Assembly (NCBI GenBank): GCA_028409275.1
Contig: JAOOML010000002.1
Coordinates: 1-47,489 of the forward strand
Source: Prochlorococcus sp. AH-716-I09
GTDB taxonomy: Bacteria > Cyanobacteriota > Cyanobacteriia > PCC-6307 > Cyanobiaceae
DNA: 47,489 bases
Reading direction: 5' to 3'
Position numbers and translations under genes: made by a program. Under the pieces are notes generated by a model. That model ran no database searches. It was not told where the DNA came from and saw only the letters and a program-made list of their open reading frames with translations. Position 1 is the stretch's first letter. The number at the start of each line of letters is the position of its first letter. This document shows, piece by piece, positions 9,601 through 18,293 of the stretch.

Positions 9601-10684
9601 TTAATTTAAGCTTTTCAATCCCTTCTAAAACTTCAATTTCTATTATTGTGTCATCTTTAGTTAGCTCTTCTAATACATCAAAACCATCTACAACATAACC
9701 AAAGGCAGCATTCCTTCCATCAATTAAATTTCGACCTGCCGGATTTAATTCTGCTTCATATAAAAAGAAGAAGAATTGCGATGACCCATCATCAACTGCG
9801 GTATTTGAATGAGACCATCCTAAAGTTCCAAGAGTTGCGAAAGGTAATGTAGGTGTCTCTGTGTAAAGTCCTAAATCCTCAAAAGTTTGATTATAAAAAG
9901 TATCCTTTTCATCAGGAATTCTAATTTCGAGAGGAACGTGACGTTCTTCATTTGTTTCAGGATCTATGTAACCAATTGCCTCACCAATTGGATCACCTGT
10001 TTGTAGTACAAAAAATTCTTCTGCTCTGTTAATAGGTAAATCTTTATAGAAATTTTTTGAAGATAAATCAACAAATGCTCCTGCTGTAAGAGGGGCGTTA
10101 AATCCATCTACTATAGCTTTCATGTCTCCTTTGGAGGTTTTTATATTGACTTTTGCTCGACCTAGTAATCTTGGTAGATTATCAAACTCTTCTGGAATAT
10201 TGTAAGGAAATTGATTTGGTAGAAAATATTCTTCTAAACCACCAATTTTATCTAAAGCTTCTTTTCGGGTCGTTATAAATGAGTACTTATCTTTAGATTT
10301 GGAATGATCTAGAAGGCTATCAAAATTATCCTTGAGTTCTAAAAATGTTTTTTCAGCAATTTTATTTTTATCATTTGGTAATTCTTGAATGATTCTACTT
10401 TGGTATTTTTTTAGTAAAGATTGACATTTTGTAACAGTTTTTGTAAGAGCGGGCCATCTTCCTCCTCTTACAAGGTCACTAGTTTCCTCCAATTTGTGTT
10501 GAATTTCTTGCAACTCAACTTGCTTGATAGGGAGAGCGTTTCTGAGGATTGCATTAGGGTCTTTTACTGCATTTCCAGTAGGTAAATCGGCTAGTACTTT
10601 AATCGGTTTAAAGAGAAAAACTGGTAAAATTATGATTGATATTATTAAAAAAAGTTTGTTCTGATTTGATAAGAATTTTTGCAT
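9593..10684 (-). CDS. Thylakoid-lumen-type cyclophilin (CYP38/TLP40-like peptidyl-prolyl isomerase)
   Basis: The 363-aa protein has an N-terminal hydrophobic signal segment ending in KVLA (about 32), a helical region (about 40-150) and a C-terminal cyclophilin-like domain (about 175-360). The architecture resembles plant CYP38/TLP40, which acts in photosystem II assembly and repair in the lumen. The family's helical bundle is recognisable in [15 protein letters not shown]. The cyclophilin core keeps [12 protein letters not shown] and [11 protein letters not shown], but whether it retains isomerase activity is not clear from sequence, since CYP38 itself has lost it. It is divergent from efp and upstream of thiL, which it overlaps by 8 bases. 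Confidence 0.88.
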   Translation of the reverse strand: MQKFLSNQNKLFLIISIIILPVFLFKPIKVLADLPTGNAVKDPNAILRNALPIKQVELQEIQHKLEETSDLVRGGRWPALTKTVTKCQSLLKKYQSRIIQELPNDKNKIAEKTFLELKDNFDSLLDHSKSKDKYSFITTRKEALDKIGGLEEYFLPNQFPYNIPEEFDNLPRLLGRAKVNIKTSKGDMKAIVDGFNAPLTAGAFVDLSSKNFYKDLPINRAEEFFVLQTGDPIGEAIGYIDPETNEERHVPLEIRIPDEKDTFYNQTFEDLGLYTETPTLPFATLGTLGWSHSNTAVDDGSSQFFFFLYEAELNPAGRNLIDGRNAAFGYVVDGFDVLEELTKDDTIIEIEVLEGIEKLKLNA

Positions 10685-10706
10685 AGCACTCTTGCAGGTT
10701 TATGAT
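10678..10706 (+). promoter_or_regulatory. Putative promoter of efp
   Basis: TTTGCA, a 17-base spacer, then TATGAT (10701-10706) lie 22 bases upstream of the chosen efp ATG. Spacing and -10 are near consensus. The -35 lies over the start codon region of the divergent cyclophilin gene. Its position also supports the downstream ATG, because the track start at 10692 would lie before the -10. Confidence 0.5.
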
Positions 10707-10727
10707 CCTTGGGGATGTAATACAGGA

Positions 10728-11288
10728 ATGATTTCCAGTAACGATTTTCGCACAGGTACCACCATTGAATTAGATGGACAAGTTTGGCGTGTTGTAGAAT
10801 TTCTACATGTCAAGCCTGGTAAGGGTTCTGCTTTTGTGCGAACAAAATTAAAATCGGTTCAAAGCGGCAACGTGGTTGAAAAAACTTTTCGAGCCGGAGA
10901 ATCAGTACAGCAGGCTATCCTTGAGAAGTCTAACCTGCAACATACTTATGTGGAGTCTGGAGATTATGTTTTTATGGATATGACAAGTTTTGAAGAGACA
11001 AGACTTTCCTCTGAACAAATAGGTAAAGGTTCAAAGTATTTGAAAGAAGGAATGGAAGTGAATGTAATTTTCTATAATGGTAAAGTTTTAGAAGTCGAAC
11101 TTCCAATATCTATTTCTTTAAAAGTTACAGAGACTGACCCTGGAGTTAAAGGCGATACTGCTAGTGGGGGCACTAAACCAGCTATTCTAGAAACAGGTGC
11201 TCAAATTATGGTTCCTTTATTTATTTCTGTGGGAGAAATGATTAAAGTTGATACTCGTAATGATAGTTATCTTGGACGTGAAAATTAA
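10728..11288 (+). CDS. efp: Translation elongation factor P
   Basis: EF-P relieves ribosomes stalled at polyproline. The 186-aa, three-beta-barrel protein begins [17 protein letters not shown] and has the exposed loop KPGKGSAF, with Lys32 at the position that carries the functional modification in many bacteria. I cannot tell from this window whether or how Lys32 is modified. The track start is 12 codons upstream and lacks family similarity, so I use the ATG at 10728. The stop overlaps the accB start (TTAATG), indicating coupling. Confidence 0.95.
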   Translation: MISSNDFRTGTTIELDGQVWRVVEFLHVKPGKGSAFVRTKLKSVQSGNVVEKTFRAGESVQQAILEKSNLQHTYVESGDYVFMDMTSFEETRLSSEQIGKGSKYLKEGMEVNVIFYNGKVLEVELPISISLKVTETDPGVKGDTASGGTKPAILETGAQIMVPLFISVGEMIKVDTRNDSYLGREN

Positions 11289-11794
11289 TGACTATGAAAT
11301 TAGATCATGAAGACTTAAATCGCTTAATAGATAAAATCTCTGCAAGCGATATTCAAGAATTCTCACTAGAGGGAGAAGATTTTAAACTCGAAATAAAAAG
11401 AAATTTATTTGATCAGAATCAAGTTAGTAATAATTTAGTTTCTCCTACTTCATTTGATACTGAAACAGTTGCTAACCAAAAATTCATCAATGATAATGTT
11501 TCTGTAGTTAATGAGCCTAACGTGCCTCAGGTAGCTCCTCCTGGACGTTCAGATCTCACTGAAATTACTTCTCCTATGGTTGGAACCTTTTATAGGGCTT
11601 CAGCTCCTGGGGAGGAGCCATTCGTCGAAGTAGGAAACAATGTTAAAGTTGGTCAAACGATTTGTATTTTAGAAGCTATGAAGTTGATGAATGAAATTGA
11701 ATCTGAATTTAATGCTGAAATAGTAGAGATTCTCGTTGAGAATGCAACGCCAGTTGAATTTGGCCAAGTTTTAATGCGTGTCAAGCAAAGTTGA
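11288..11794 (+). CDS. accB: Biotin carboxyl carrier protein of acetyl-CoA carboxylase
   Basis: AccB carries the carboxybiotin group between the biotin carboxylase and carboxyltransferase of acetyl-CoA carboxylase at the start of fatty acid synthesis. The 168-aa protein has an N-terminal helical part (1-40), a Pro/Ser-rich linker (about 40-90) and a biotinyl domain with EAMKLMNE, where Lys132 is biotinylated. The start overlaps the efp stop; a second ATG two codons in is equally possible. Pairing with efp is common in bacteria. The last 24 bases overlap convergent pdxA. Confidence 0.95.
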   Translation: MTMKLDHEDLNRLIDKISASDIQEFSLEGEDFKLEIKRNLFDQNQVSNNLVSPTSFDTETVANQKFINDNVSVVNEPNVPQVAPPGRSDLTEITSPMVGTFYRASAPGEEPFVEVGNNVKVGQTICILEAMKLMNEIESEFNAEIVEILVENATPVEFGQVLMRVKQS

Positions 11795-12805
11795 ATTTTT
11801 CGTCATTTCTATTGCAGCTTTTATAGCCTCAATCATGCTTTGAGATTGAGCTATTCCCTTGCCTGCAATATCAAATCCAGTTCCATGATCAGGAGATGTT
11901 CTTATAAAAGGTAAACCTATTGTGGTATTTACTGAATAATTAAGAGCTATAACTTTCATTGGTATTAAACCTTGATCATGATACATAGCAAGAATGCCAT
12001 CATGTCTTTCAGCATTTTTGTCTCTCCATGCTTTTGCTGAAGAATTCCAACAACTATCTGGTGATAATGGTCCCGATAATTTAATATCTTCATTCTTCTC
12101 GCTCCAAGTAATCAATGCATCATTGAGCCAATCTTTTTCTTCATTACCCAAAATCCCTTCTTCGCCAGCGTGTGGATTTAATCCTGCAACTTTGAAAGTA
12201 GGTTTATCAATATAGGTATTACAAAAATCTTTGAAAAGGTCTAGTTTAGAATGGATTAATTTTTGAGTTAATTTCTTTGGAACCTCACAAAGAGCTATGT
12301 GAGTTGTAGCTAGTAAAGTATTGAATCTCCAACCTGTAATTGGTGATTTTGCTGTGAATAACATTCCAACATTTTTTACTCCACACGATTTTGCTAGTAC
12401 CTCAGTTTGTCCAGAGAAGTAATGACCTGAAAGTGACCATGATTTCTTACAGATTGGGCCAGTTACAAGCGCTGAATTAGGACTTTGTTTTACAATTTCA
12501 ATTGCTTTTGTTAAATAATAAAAACTTGAATCACCATAATTTGATTTAGATTTACTTGTGGATGAAGAAATTTCGAGGTCACAAATTTGTAAATTATTGG
12601 GATTTGCGAGGTTTTTTAATCCTAAAGATTTAAGATGTTTATATGTGGTTTGTAAATTTTTTTTTGAACCAACTAATATAAAATTAATATTGTTTGGTAT
12701 CTCATCAGAGCCAAGAGCTTTTAAAATTATTTCAGGCCCAATTCCAGACTCATCTCCTACACTTAAAACTATTTTAAATTTATAATCTTTATTTTTAAAA
12801 TTCAT
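11771..12805 (-). CDS. pdxA: 4-hydroxythreonine-4-phosphate dehydrogenase
   Basis: PdxA oxidises 4-phosphohydroxy-L-threonine in the DXP-dependent pyridoxal phosphate pathway, using NAD and a divalent metal. The 344-aa protein has GDESGIGPEI at the start, GPICKKSW, the metal-binding His in GLNPHAGEEG, MYHDQGLIPMK and the TSPDHGTGFDIAG signature. The length is normal. It follows the NAD-epimerase gene by 15 bases and probably shares its transcript. Confidence 0.93.
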   Translation of the reverse strand: MNFKNKDYKFKIVLSVGDESGIGPEIILKALGSDEIPNNINFILVGSKKNLQTTYKHLKSLGLKNLANPNNLQICDLEISSSTSKSKSNYGDSSFYYLTKAIEIVKQSPNSALVTGPICKKSWSLSGHYFSGQTEVLAKSCGVKNVGMLFTAKSPITGWRFNTLLATTHIALCEVPKKLTQKLIHSKLDLFKDFCNTYIDKPTFKVAGLNPHAGEEGILGNEEKDWLNDALITWSEKNEDIKLSGPLSPDSCWNSSAKAWRDKNAERHDGILAMYHDQGLIPMKVIALNYSVNTTIGLPFIRTSPDHGTGFDIAGKGIAQSQSMIEAIKAAIEMTKNSTLLDTH

Positions 12806-12820
12806 AAAAAGCTTGTAAAG

Positions 12821-13708
12821 TTATTTTTTTAAACTATCCAAAAAGCAATTTTTTAAACCTTTTTTATAGTTTTTATAAATTAGTTTATATCCAAGTGTTT
12901 CGCATAACAGTTTATTAGAAACTCTTCTATTTTCCATCCAAAAAGATTGAGCGATAGGGGATAAATCCTTTTTTGCTTCTTCAAATAATATTGGCTTTGG
13001 CATTTTTAAGCCAAGTAAATCATAACAATATTGAATAACTTCTATTTGAGAACAGGGTTCATCATCTGCAATATTAATAATTTTGTGAAACTCTAAAGAA
13101 TCTTTATTTTGTAATAGATAGATAATTGCATTTGTAATATCAGCAACATGAATTCTTGAGAAAACTTGATTTTTTTTAATAATAACCCTAACTTTTTGAT
13201 TTTTGATCGTTTCAAAAGTGGATCTTCCAGGTCCATAAATACCAGGTAATCTAAAAATTTGTACAGGCAAACCAGATTCAACCCATTCTTTTTCGCAATT
13301 TAATCTCTTATGACTTCTTTTTTGAAAAGGATTTGGTTCATCAATTTCAGAAACCCAATCACCCCTAGTGTTCCCGTAAACTCCTGTTGTAGATAAATAG
13401 CCAACCCACTCTAGGGACAAACTTTTTAGTTTATTTTTAAGACTTCTCAATACTGGATCATTTCCATTTTTGTCGGGAGGTATGCAACTAAGAATGTGAG
13501 TTACTCCATCAAAAATTTTTGCATCAGGAACCACACTTTTTTCACTGTTGAAAACAAAACTATTTGGATCCCTACTTATAGATCTTGAGCTTGTTAAAAC
13601 AGTGCAACCGAATTTTTTAAGAGTTTTTGCAAAATAACTACCGCTGTAACCACATCCTAAGACTAAAAATTTATTTTTATTTCCGATTAAACTTGCAGGC
13701 TTATTCAT
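12821..13708 (-). CDS. NAD-dependent epimerase/dehydratase family protein (YeeZ-like)
   Basis: This 295-aa short-chain-type protein has a Rossmann nucleotide loop GCGYSGSYF (18-26), an SSR pair that could bind the NADP phosphate, the STTGVYG motif with the Tyr expected in the active site, and a FRLPGIYGPGR motif further on. It belongs to the extended SDR/atypical group near YeeZ; the substrate cannot be read from sequence. It lies upstream of pdxA with a 15-base gap. It is divergent from a small conserved-looking ORF. Confidence 0.78.
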   Translation of the reverse strand: MNKPASLIGNKNKFLVLGCGYSGSYFAKTLKKFGCTVLTSSRSISRDPNSFVFNSEKSVVPDAKIFDGVTHILSCIPPDKNGNDPVLRSLKNKLKSLSLEWVGYLSTTGVYGNTRGDWVSEIDEPNPFQKRSHKRLNCEKEWVESGLPVQIFRLPGIYGPGRSTFETIKNQKVRVIIKKNQVFSRIHVADITNAIIYLLQNKDSLEFHKIINIADDEPCSQIEVIQYCYDLLGLKMPKPILFEEAKKDLSPIAQSFWMENRRVSNKLLCETLGYKLIYKNYKKGLKNCFLDSLKK

Positions 13709-13740
13709 GCTGGGTTAAAGTAGTACATATGTATTAATTG

Positions 13741-13971
13741 ATGATGAAGACAGCTCTTAAGCCCGATTTAAAATTAAAAACTTTCTCTCTTAGCAAAAGT
13801 TATCCCCTTCTTATAGAGAAAGAAGTTTGTCTAGTTAATTCTAAATTCTACCAAAAATTATTTGTCTTTCTTCTTGCATTTTCGACAATTTTAATATTTC
13901 CAGAATCCCCAAAAGAATTGGAAAATATATGTGAGAGTTATAACTCTAGAAAAATATGTATTGTTTGGTAG
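13741..13971 (+). CDS. Small hypothetical protein with one hydrophobic segment
   Basis: The track starts at a TTG; ATG codons follow at 13741 and 13744, and I take the first. The 76 residues have a basic, Lys-rich first half and a hydrophobic run KLFVFLLAFSTILIF, compatible with one membrane segment, then a Cys-containing tail ending KICIVW. The ORF fits exactly between a divergent and a convergent gene: its stop abuts the HNH gene with no gap. I have a vague memory of a similar small protein in Prochlorococcus, but no function is known to me. Confidence 0.6.
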   Translation: MMKTALKPDLKLKTFSLSKSYPLLIEKEVCLVNSKFYQKLFVFLLAFSTILIFPESPKELENICESYNSRKICIVW

Positions 13972-14373
13972 TCAAGCTGCTCTATATTCTGATTCATCTT
14001 TTTCGTAATTTTTATTTTTTACCTTAAAGTTAGGATTAGCCCATTGTAGTAATCTAATAGCTAATCTTAAATCTCCCTCTAACCAAGCTCTAATAGCCAT
14101 TGCTCTTCGAGGATCATAAAATTTTTGCCTTCTATACCAATACAAAGCATTTTCATCTGATTTATCCCCATTACAGGAAAGACATGCAGGTACGCAGTTT
14201 TCTGTTGTACTTAAGCCTCCTTGGCATCTTGGTATTACATGGTCAATAGATTCAGATGGTTTTCCACAATATATACAACTTTTTCCTGTAAACCTATGAA
14301 TAGATTTTCGCCATTGTCTCAATCTGAACTTAGGACATAAATCCTCTAAAAACACCGCATCATTAATATGCAT
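13972..14373 (-). CDS. HNH endonuclease family protein
   Basis: The 133-aa protein has a compact zinc-HNH fold: CIYCGKP (C33/C36), the catalytic-type DHVIPRCQGG (D44/H45), the Asn of TTENCVPAC, and CLSCN (C64/C67). A basic N-terminal stretch, FRLRQWRKSIHRF, precedes it and a short helical tail follows. This looks like the stand-alone cyanobacterial HNH type that is present as a normal chromosomal gene rather than in an intron or phage. Its true substrate is unknown. It stands alone with a 165-base gap upstream. Confidence 0.85.
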   Translation of the reverse strand: MHINDAVFLEDLCPKFRLRQWRKSIHRFTGKSCIYCGKPSESIDHVIPRCQGGLSTTENCVPACLSCNGDKSDENALYWYRRQKFYDPRRAMAIRAWLEGDLRLAIRLLQWANPNFKVKNKNYEKDESEYRAA

Positions 14374-14538
14374 TCAGAATATTTAATTAAATAAATAATG
14401 GCTTGAATATATTAAAAGTCAATAATTACTCACCTTTTTTAGTTTAAATTTGCTAGTAAAAATATGTTTTAGTGTGTTTAGATACAAAATAGTATTTAGT
14501 AAATTTGGACAAAAAGTATTATCTTTCTAAAAACTTGA

Positions 14539-15003
14539 TTAATAACTATATCTATCAAGTGTTTCATCAGTAAATTCTTCAGAAATTTCTTTATTAGTTT
14601 CTTCTAATTCCTTTTTTAATTTTATTCTTTTGTTTTCTCTATCTTGTGCTTCTTTTTCTTTTCTTTTTTCTTCTTTTTCTAGATCTCGTATTAGTTTTCT
14701 ATTTGGATGAAGATTATCTAAATATTCAACGCAATAACTAAATTTTTCTCTTTCTCTTATAACTGTTTCAGTAATTTGCGCTGCTGCATTTTTAGGTGAA
14801 ACTTTGAATAATCCTCCCTTTTGTTTTTTTATATATGTATAAGCTGCGTCCCAACTACTTTCATGGTCATTTCCGCCATCTCGCATAGTACAAAAAATTT
14901 CTGCCCCAAATGAACTTGCATTAACTTTTGTATTAGTGAGGATTAGAGGAGTGAAAACTCCCAACGATACTAATATTAGTTTTTTATCCTTAAATCTTTG
15001 CAT
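14539..15003 (-). CDS. Secreted/lumenal hypothetical with charged coiled-coil tail
   Basis: The track starts at a TTG; the ATG two codons later (15003) is preferred, giving 154 aa. A signal peptide is evident (MQRFKDKK, then a hydrophobic run to about residue 25, then NASS). The mature part has two Cys residues (FCTMRDG and SYCVEYL) that could form a disulfide, and then a highly charged Lys/Glu helix (about 105-140). The central segment looks like a cyanobacteria-specific DUF (possibly DUF6554), but I cannot confirm the number. No enzymatic motif is visible. It is a single-gene unit between HNH and the AbrB-like gene. Confidence 0.7.
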   Translation of the reverse strand: MQRFKDKKLILVSLGVFTPLILTNTKVNASSFGAEIFCTMRDGGNDHESSWDAAYTYIKKQKGGLFKVSPKNAAAQITETVIREREKFSYCVEYLDNLHPNRKLIRDLEKEEKRKEKEAQDRENKRIKLKKELEETNKEISEEFTDETLDRYSY

Positions 15004-15059
15004 TAGCAATTTATCTTCTATTTAAAAATATCTTTTATTGTGAATATGTCTATAGAAAT

Positions 15060-15572
15060 TTAAGATTTTATTACTCCAAATATATTCAAGCATTTCACAA
15101 CTAAAGGAAGAATTAGAAGCACAGTAATCAACCTAACTGCGTGTAGGGTAGCTACTGCAGCTCCTACCCCATACTCTGACCCTACAAGACTCATACCGCT
15201 AATACCTCCTGGTGCTGCACCAAGAATTGTTGTTATCACATCGATATTAAGTAATCTGCTTGTCCATAATCCAATTGCTAATCCTGTAATAACTAAAGTA
15301 AAAGTTATTAAAATAGCAGGCCTCCATAAGGTTTGAAGATCCATTAATGAGTCTTTGGTTAATGATGTACCAATAACTGTTCCAATGCCGATTTCTAAAA
15401 TTGTTCTTGTGCCTATTGGCCACTCTGCAATATCGACTTTGCCACTTATGCTAAGTATGCTTGCGCCTATTAAAGCCCCTGCAAGAGGAGCTGCAGGGAT
15501 ACCTGTTTTTAGAGCTAAAGCTCCAAAAATGCCGCCAGCAAGAAGGTAATATATGAGATTTATGTTTGGCAT
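15060..15572 (-). CDS. AbrB-family (PF05145-like) membrane protein, half length
   Basis: The 170-aa protein is strongly hydrophobic with about five predicted membrane segments. Glycine-rich motifs such as TGIPAAPLAGALIGAS and LGAAPGGISGMSLVG match the AbrB/putative ammonia monooxygenase membrane family (COG3180). Despite the names, these are membrane proteins and not the DNA-binding AbrB or a monooxygenase. Family members are usually about 350 aa with an internal duplication; this one corresponds to a single repeat, so it may act as a dimer. Function is unknown, though transport is plausible. Confidence 0.8.
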   Translation of the reverse strand: MPNINLIYYLLAGGIFGALALKTGIPAAPLAGALIGASILSISGKVDIAEWPIGTRTILEIGIGTVIGTSLTKDSLMDLQTLWRPAILITFTLVITGLAIGLWTSRLLNIDVITTILGAAPGGISGMSLVGSEYGVGAAVATLHAVRLITVLLILPLVVKCLNIFGVIKS

Positions 15573-15704
15573 GAATTTAAGTGATGTTTGGACATAATAT
15601 TAGAAAAAAATTTATTTGCTCAAGTTTATAGTCAAATAATATTTTGATTTCCTCTCGTAATGTCCCCTTTTGTTGGCATAATATTATTTAAAGCATGAAT
15701 TTTT

Positions 15705-15902
15705 ATGTCTTCACAAATTTCATACAAGGATAATAAAAACCTCATAAGGAAAAAATTATCTTTTATTGAGGGTGGCCACCAGCTCGAAAAATTAGAGTTT
15801 GCCCTTGCAATCGCTCAAACCAACGGTGATGAAAAAAAATCAATTGTTCTTAGAAAAAAGATTGTTGAATTAGGCGGAAATGTTGAAGAGCCAGGGACTT
15901 AA
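15705..15902 (+). CDS. Small soluble helical hypothetical protein
   Basis: This 65-aa ORF starts at ATG. It has a basic N-terminus, the segment FIEGGHQLEKLEFALAIAQ and a helix ending LRKKIVELGG. It contains no Cys and no membrane segment. It begins 132 bases after the divergent AbrB-like gene and ends one base before the convergent aminotransferase gene, a placement that suggests a real gene. I do not recognise a domain. Confidence 0.6.
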   Translation: MSSQISYKDNKNLIRKKLSFIEGGHQLEKLEFALAIAQTNGDEKKSIVLRKKIVELGGNVEEPGT

Positions 15903-15903
15903 C

Positions 15904-17067
15904 TTAATTTTCTTCAAGATATCTAGATGCCACAACTAATGCTTCACCGGCTTGTTGGGGTGTGATTTTTCCAATTTTGAGAAGTGTATTACTAATAGCA
16001 GAAACTACCGTGATAATATCTCTATCGTTAACATATCCTAAGTGTCCGACTCTAAATATTTTTCCCTTCATATGATCTTGACCACCAGCAAGTAAAATAT
16101 CAAAATTATTTTTTATAGTTTTTCTAAATTCTTCAGCATCTATTCCTTCAGTTTTTACCGCAGTAATTGATGGGCTCAAGTATTTTTCATCAGCAAATAA
16201 TTTAAGATTTAAAGCCTTTACAGCATTGCTCATTGCTAATTTATGTTTATTGTGTCTGAAGAAAATGTTATCTAAGCCTTCTTCTTTCATCATTTTTAAG
16301 GATTCATCTAAAGCAAAAACCAAATTAACTGCTGGAGTATATGGATTACTGTTACTTAAAAGACTTTTTCTATAGGATTTTAAATTTAAATAAAATTTCG
16401 GTAAATTAGATTTTTCTGCAGCTTCCCATGCTTTTTGGCTCATTGCTATAAAACTAAGCCCTGGAGGTATCATATATCCCTTTTGTGATCCTGAAGCAAC
16501 GATATCTAATTCCCATTCATCTACAGGTACATTGCAAGCTCCAAGACTTGTAACGCAATCAACAATTGATAAAGCTGTATTGTGTTTGCGAATATACGAA
16601 CTGATAGTTTTTAGATCATTAATTACACCTGTTGAGGTTTCAGAATGAGTCAAAATAACAGCTTTTATTTCTTTTTGTGTATCTTCCTCTAATACCTTTT
16701 TGAATTTTTCTGGATCAAGTGGAGTACCCCATTCGGAATCAATTTTTATTACTTCTAGACCAAATTCTTTAGCAACTTTTACCCATCTTTCGCCAAATTT
16801 TCCATTTTCTCCACAAATTACTTTATCTCCTCTACTTAATGTATTTATTATTCCAGCCTCCATTGCAGCCGTCCCACTTCCAGTGATTGTTAGAACATCA
16901 TTTTGAGTTTGATGAAGCCACTGTAAATTTTTAGTAGTACTCTCTACGAGATCTTGGAATTCTTTACTGCGATGGCCTATTGGATGTTTACTTAATGCTT
17001 GTAAAACTTTTTCTGGAACTGGCGTGGGTCCAGGAATCATCAATGATAATTTTTGTTGTATGGCCAC
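15904..17067 (-). CDS. Class V PLP-dependent aminotransferase (alanine/serine--glyoxylate type)
   Basis: This 387-aa enzyme belongs to the family of alanine-glyoxylate and serine-glyoxylate aminotransferases; in cyanobacteria it is often misnamed soluble hydrogenase small subunit. It shows PGPTPVP at the start, GHRSKEF, TGSGTAAME (63-70), and the PLP lysine in GSQKGYMIPPG (Lys196). A photorespiratory role (glyoxylate to glycine) is plausible but not shown by sequence. The start is a GTG at 17067; an ATG at 17040 would trim nine residues that look family-conserved. It is divergent from cbiD by 36 bases. Confidence 0.87.
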   Translation of the reverse strand: MAIQQKLSLMIPGPTPVPEKVLQALSKHPIGHRSKEFQDLVESTTKNLQWLHQTQNDVLTITGSGTAAMEAGIINTLSRGDKVICGENGKFGERWVKVAKEFGLEVIKIDSEWGTPLDPEKFKKVLEEDTQKEIKAVILTHSETSTGVINDLKTISSYIRKHNTALSIVDCVTSLGACNVPVDEWELDIVASGSQKGYMIPPGLSFIAMSQKAWEAAEKSNLPKFYLNLKSYRKSLLSNSNPYTPAVNLVFALDESLKMMKEEGLDNIFFRHNKHKLAMSNAVKALNLKLFADEKYLSPSITAVKTEGIDAEEFRKTIKNNFDILLAGGQDHMKGKIFRVGHLGYVNDRDIITVVSAISNTLLKIGKITPQQAGEALVVASRYLEEN

Positions 17068-17103
17068 TTTTTGTTAAATAGGTCATTCTTAGATTAGTTC
17101 TCA

Positions 17104-18240
17104 TTGTATATTTTTCAATTACTTGATTTGAAAAAAGGATTTTCTTTACCTTTGTGGGTTGCTGGAGCTGCTAGGTCAGCATTAAAAAAACTAGTAGGGT
17201 TACCATTTGAGAATTATGAACTAATAAAAATTCCTAATGAAAAAAAAGAAATAAAAATCGAGATTCATTCTGTTGGTTTACTTAAAGATGACTCTCATGC
17301 ATTAGGAATTACTTTTGCAAAGTCAGGCTTAGATCTTGACATTACACAAAACTTAGAAATATGGACAATAGTTTCTTTAGAAAAAATTTCTTTCAATAAT
17401 CCTGTCCAAACAATTCCAATAAATATTGTTGCAGGATCTGGTGTAGGTATAAAAGAAGATACATCAGATATATGCATTTCTAATTTTGCAAAAGAAGTTT
17501 TATATGCAAATTTATTAGATAGTATTCCTGAAGGCTTTAATTTAGAATTAGAAATTATTTTTCCAAAGGGCGCATTTTTAGCTGAAAGAACTAGTAATAA
17601 GTCATTTGGTATTGTTGATGGATTATCTATTATTGGTACTTCCGCTGAGACTTATTCGAGTGCTTCACCTGATCAATTAGAAGAGGCTAAAACTAATCTA
17701 GCAAAGTTAATTCAAAATGATTTTAGAGGAGAAGTTGTTTTTGTTATTGGTGAAAATGGGTTAAATTTAGCCAAAACTTATAATATTAATTTGCCAATTA
17801 TCAAAATTGGAAATTGGATAGGACCATTATTAGTTGATGCTGCAATAAAAAAAGTTAAAACTGTAATTCTTTTTGGTTATCACGGAAAATTAATTAAATT
17901 AGCAGGTGGTATTTTTCATACACATAATCATTTAGCTGATGCAAGAATTGAGATTCTTGTTTATTTAGCTGTTCAAGAAAAGGTACCACCTGAAATAATA
18001 GTTGAATTATCTCAGTTAAATAATCTTGAGGATGCATTAATACTTCTTGAGAGATTTAATCAATTTTTAACTGATAAATTATTCAAGAATTTATCAAATA
18101 CGATTGAAAAGCGTTCTTTTACTTATGTAAATAGGTATGTAAAAACTGATATGCAAATCGCCTCAATCATTTTTGATAGAAAAAGAAAAATAAGGTGGGC
18201 TGGAATTCACGGGAATAAGTATATTTCTTATTTTCAATGA
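17104..18240 (+). CDS. cbiD: Cobalt-precorrin-5B (C1)-methyltransferase
   Basis: CbiD methylates C1 of cobalt-precorrin-5B in anaerobic-type cobalamin ring synthesis. The 378-aa protein opens with LDLKKGFSLPLWVAGAARSALKKL, the usual CbiD N-terminus, and has GSGVGIKEDT and the HTHNHLADAR motif typical of the family. No ATG can start it: an in-frame stop lies at 17095, and the only Met in the frame is near the C-terminus, so TTG at 17104 is the best start. guaA follows after 53 bases. Confidence 0.92.
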   Translation: MYIFQLLDLKKGFSLPLWVAGAARSALKKLVGLPFENYELIKIPNEKKEIKIEIHSVGLLKDDSHALGITFAKSGLDLDITQNLEIWTIVSLEKISFNNPVQTIPINIVAGSGVGIKEDTSDICISNFAKEVLYANLLDSIPEGFNLELEIIFPKGAFLAERTSNKSFGIVDGLSIIGTSAETYSSASPDQLEEAKTNLAKLIQNDFRGEVVFVIGENGLNLAKTYNINLPIIKIGNWIGPLLVDAAIKKVKTVILFGYHGKLIKLAGGIFHTHNHLADARIEILVYLAVQEKVPPEIIVELSQLNNLEDALILLERFNQFLTDKLFKNLSNTIEKRSFTYVNRYVKTDMQIASIIFDRKRKIRWAGIHGNKYISYFQ

Positions 18241-18293
18241 GATTAATTTTGATTCATTATGCTTTTGTAAATAAATTGAGCTAACTTTTATAC

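Noticed and set aside
13972-14373. HNH gene as a homing endonuclease or phage remnant
   Set aside because: There is no intron, intein or phage neighbour, and it sits neatly between ordinary genes; it is better read as a resident gene.
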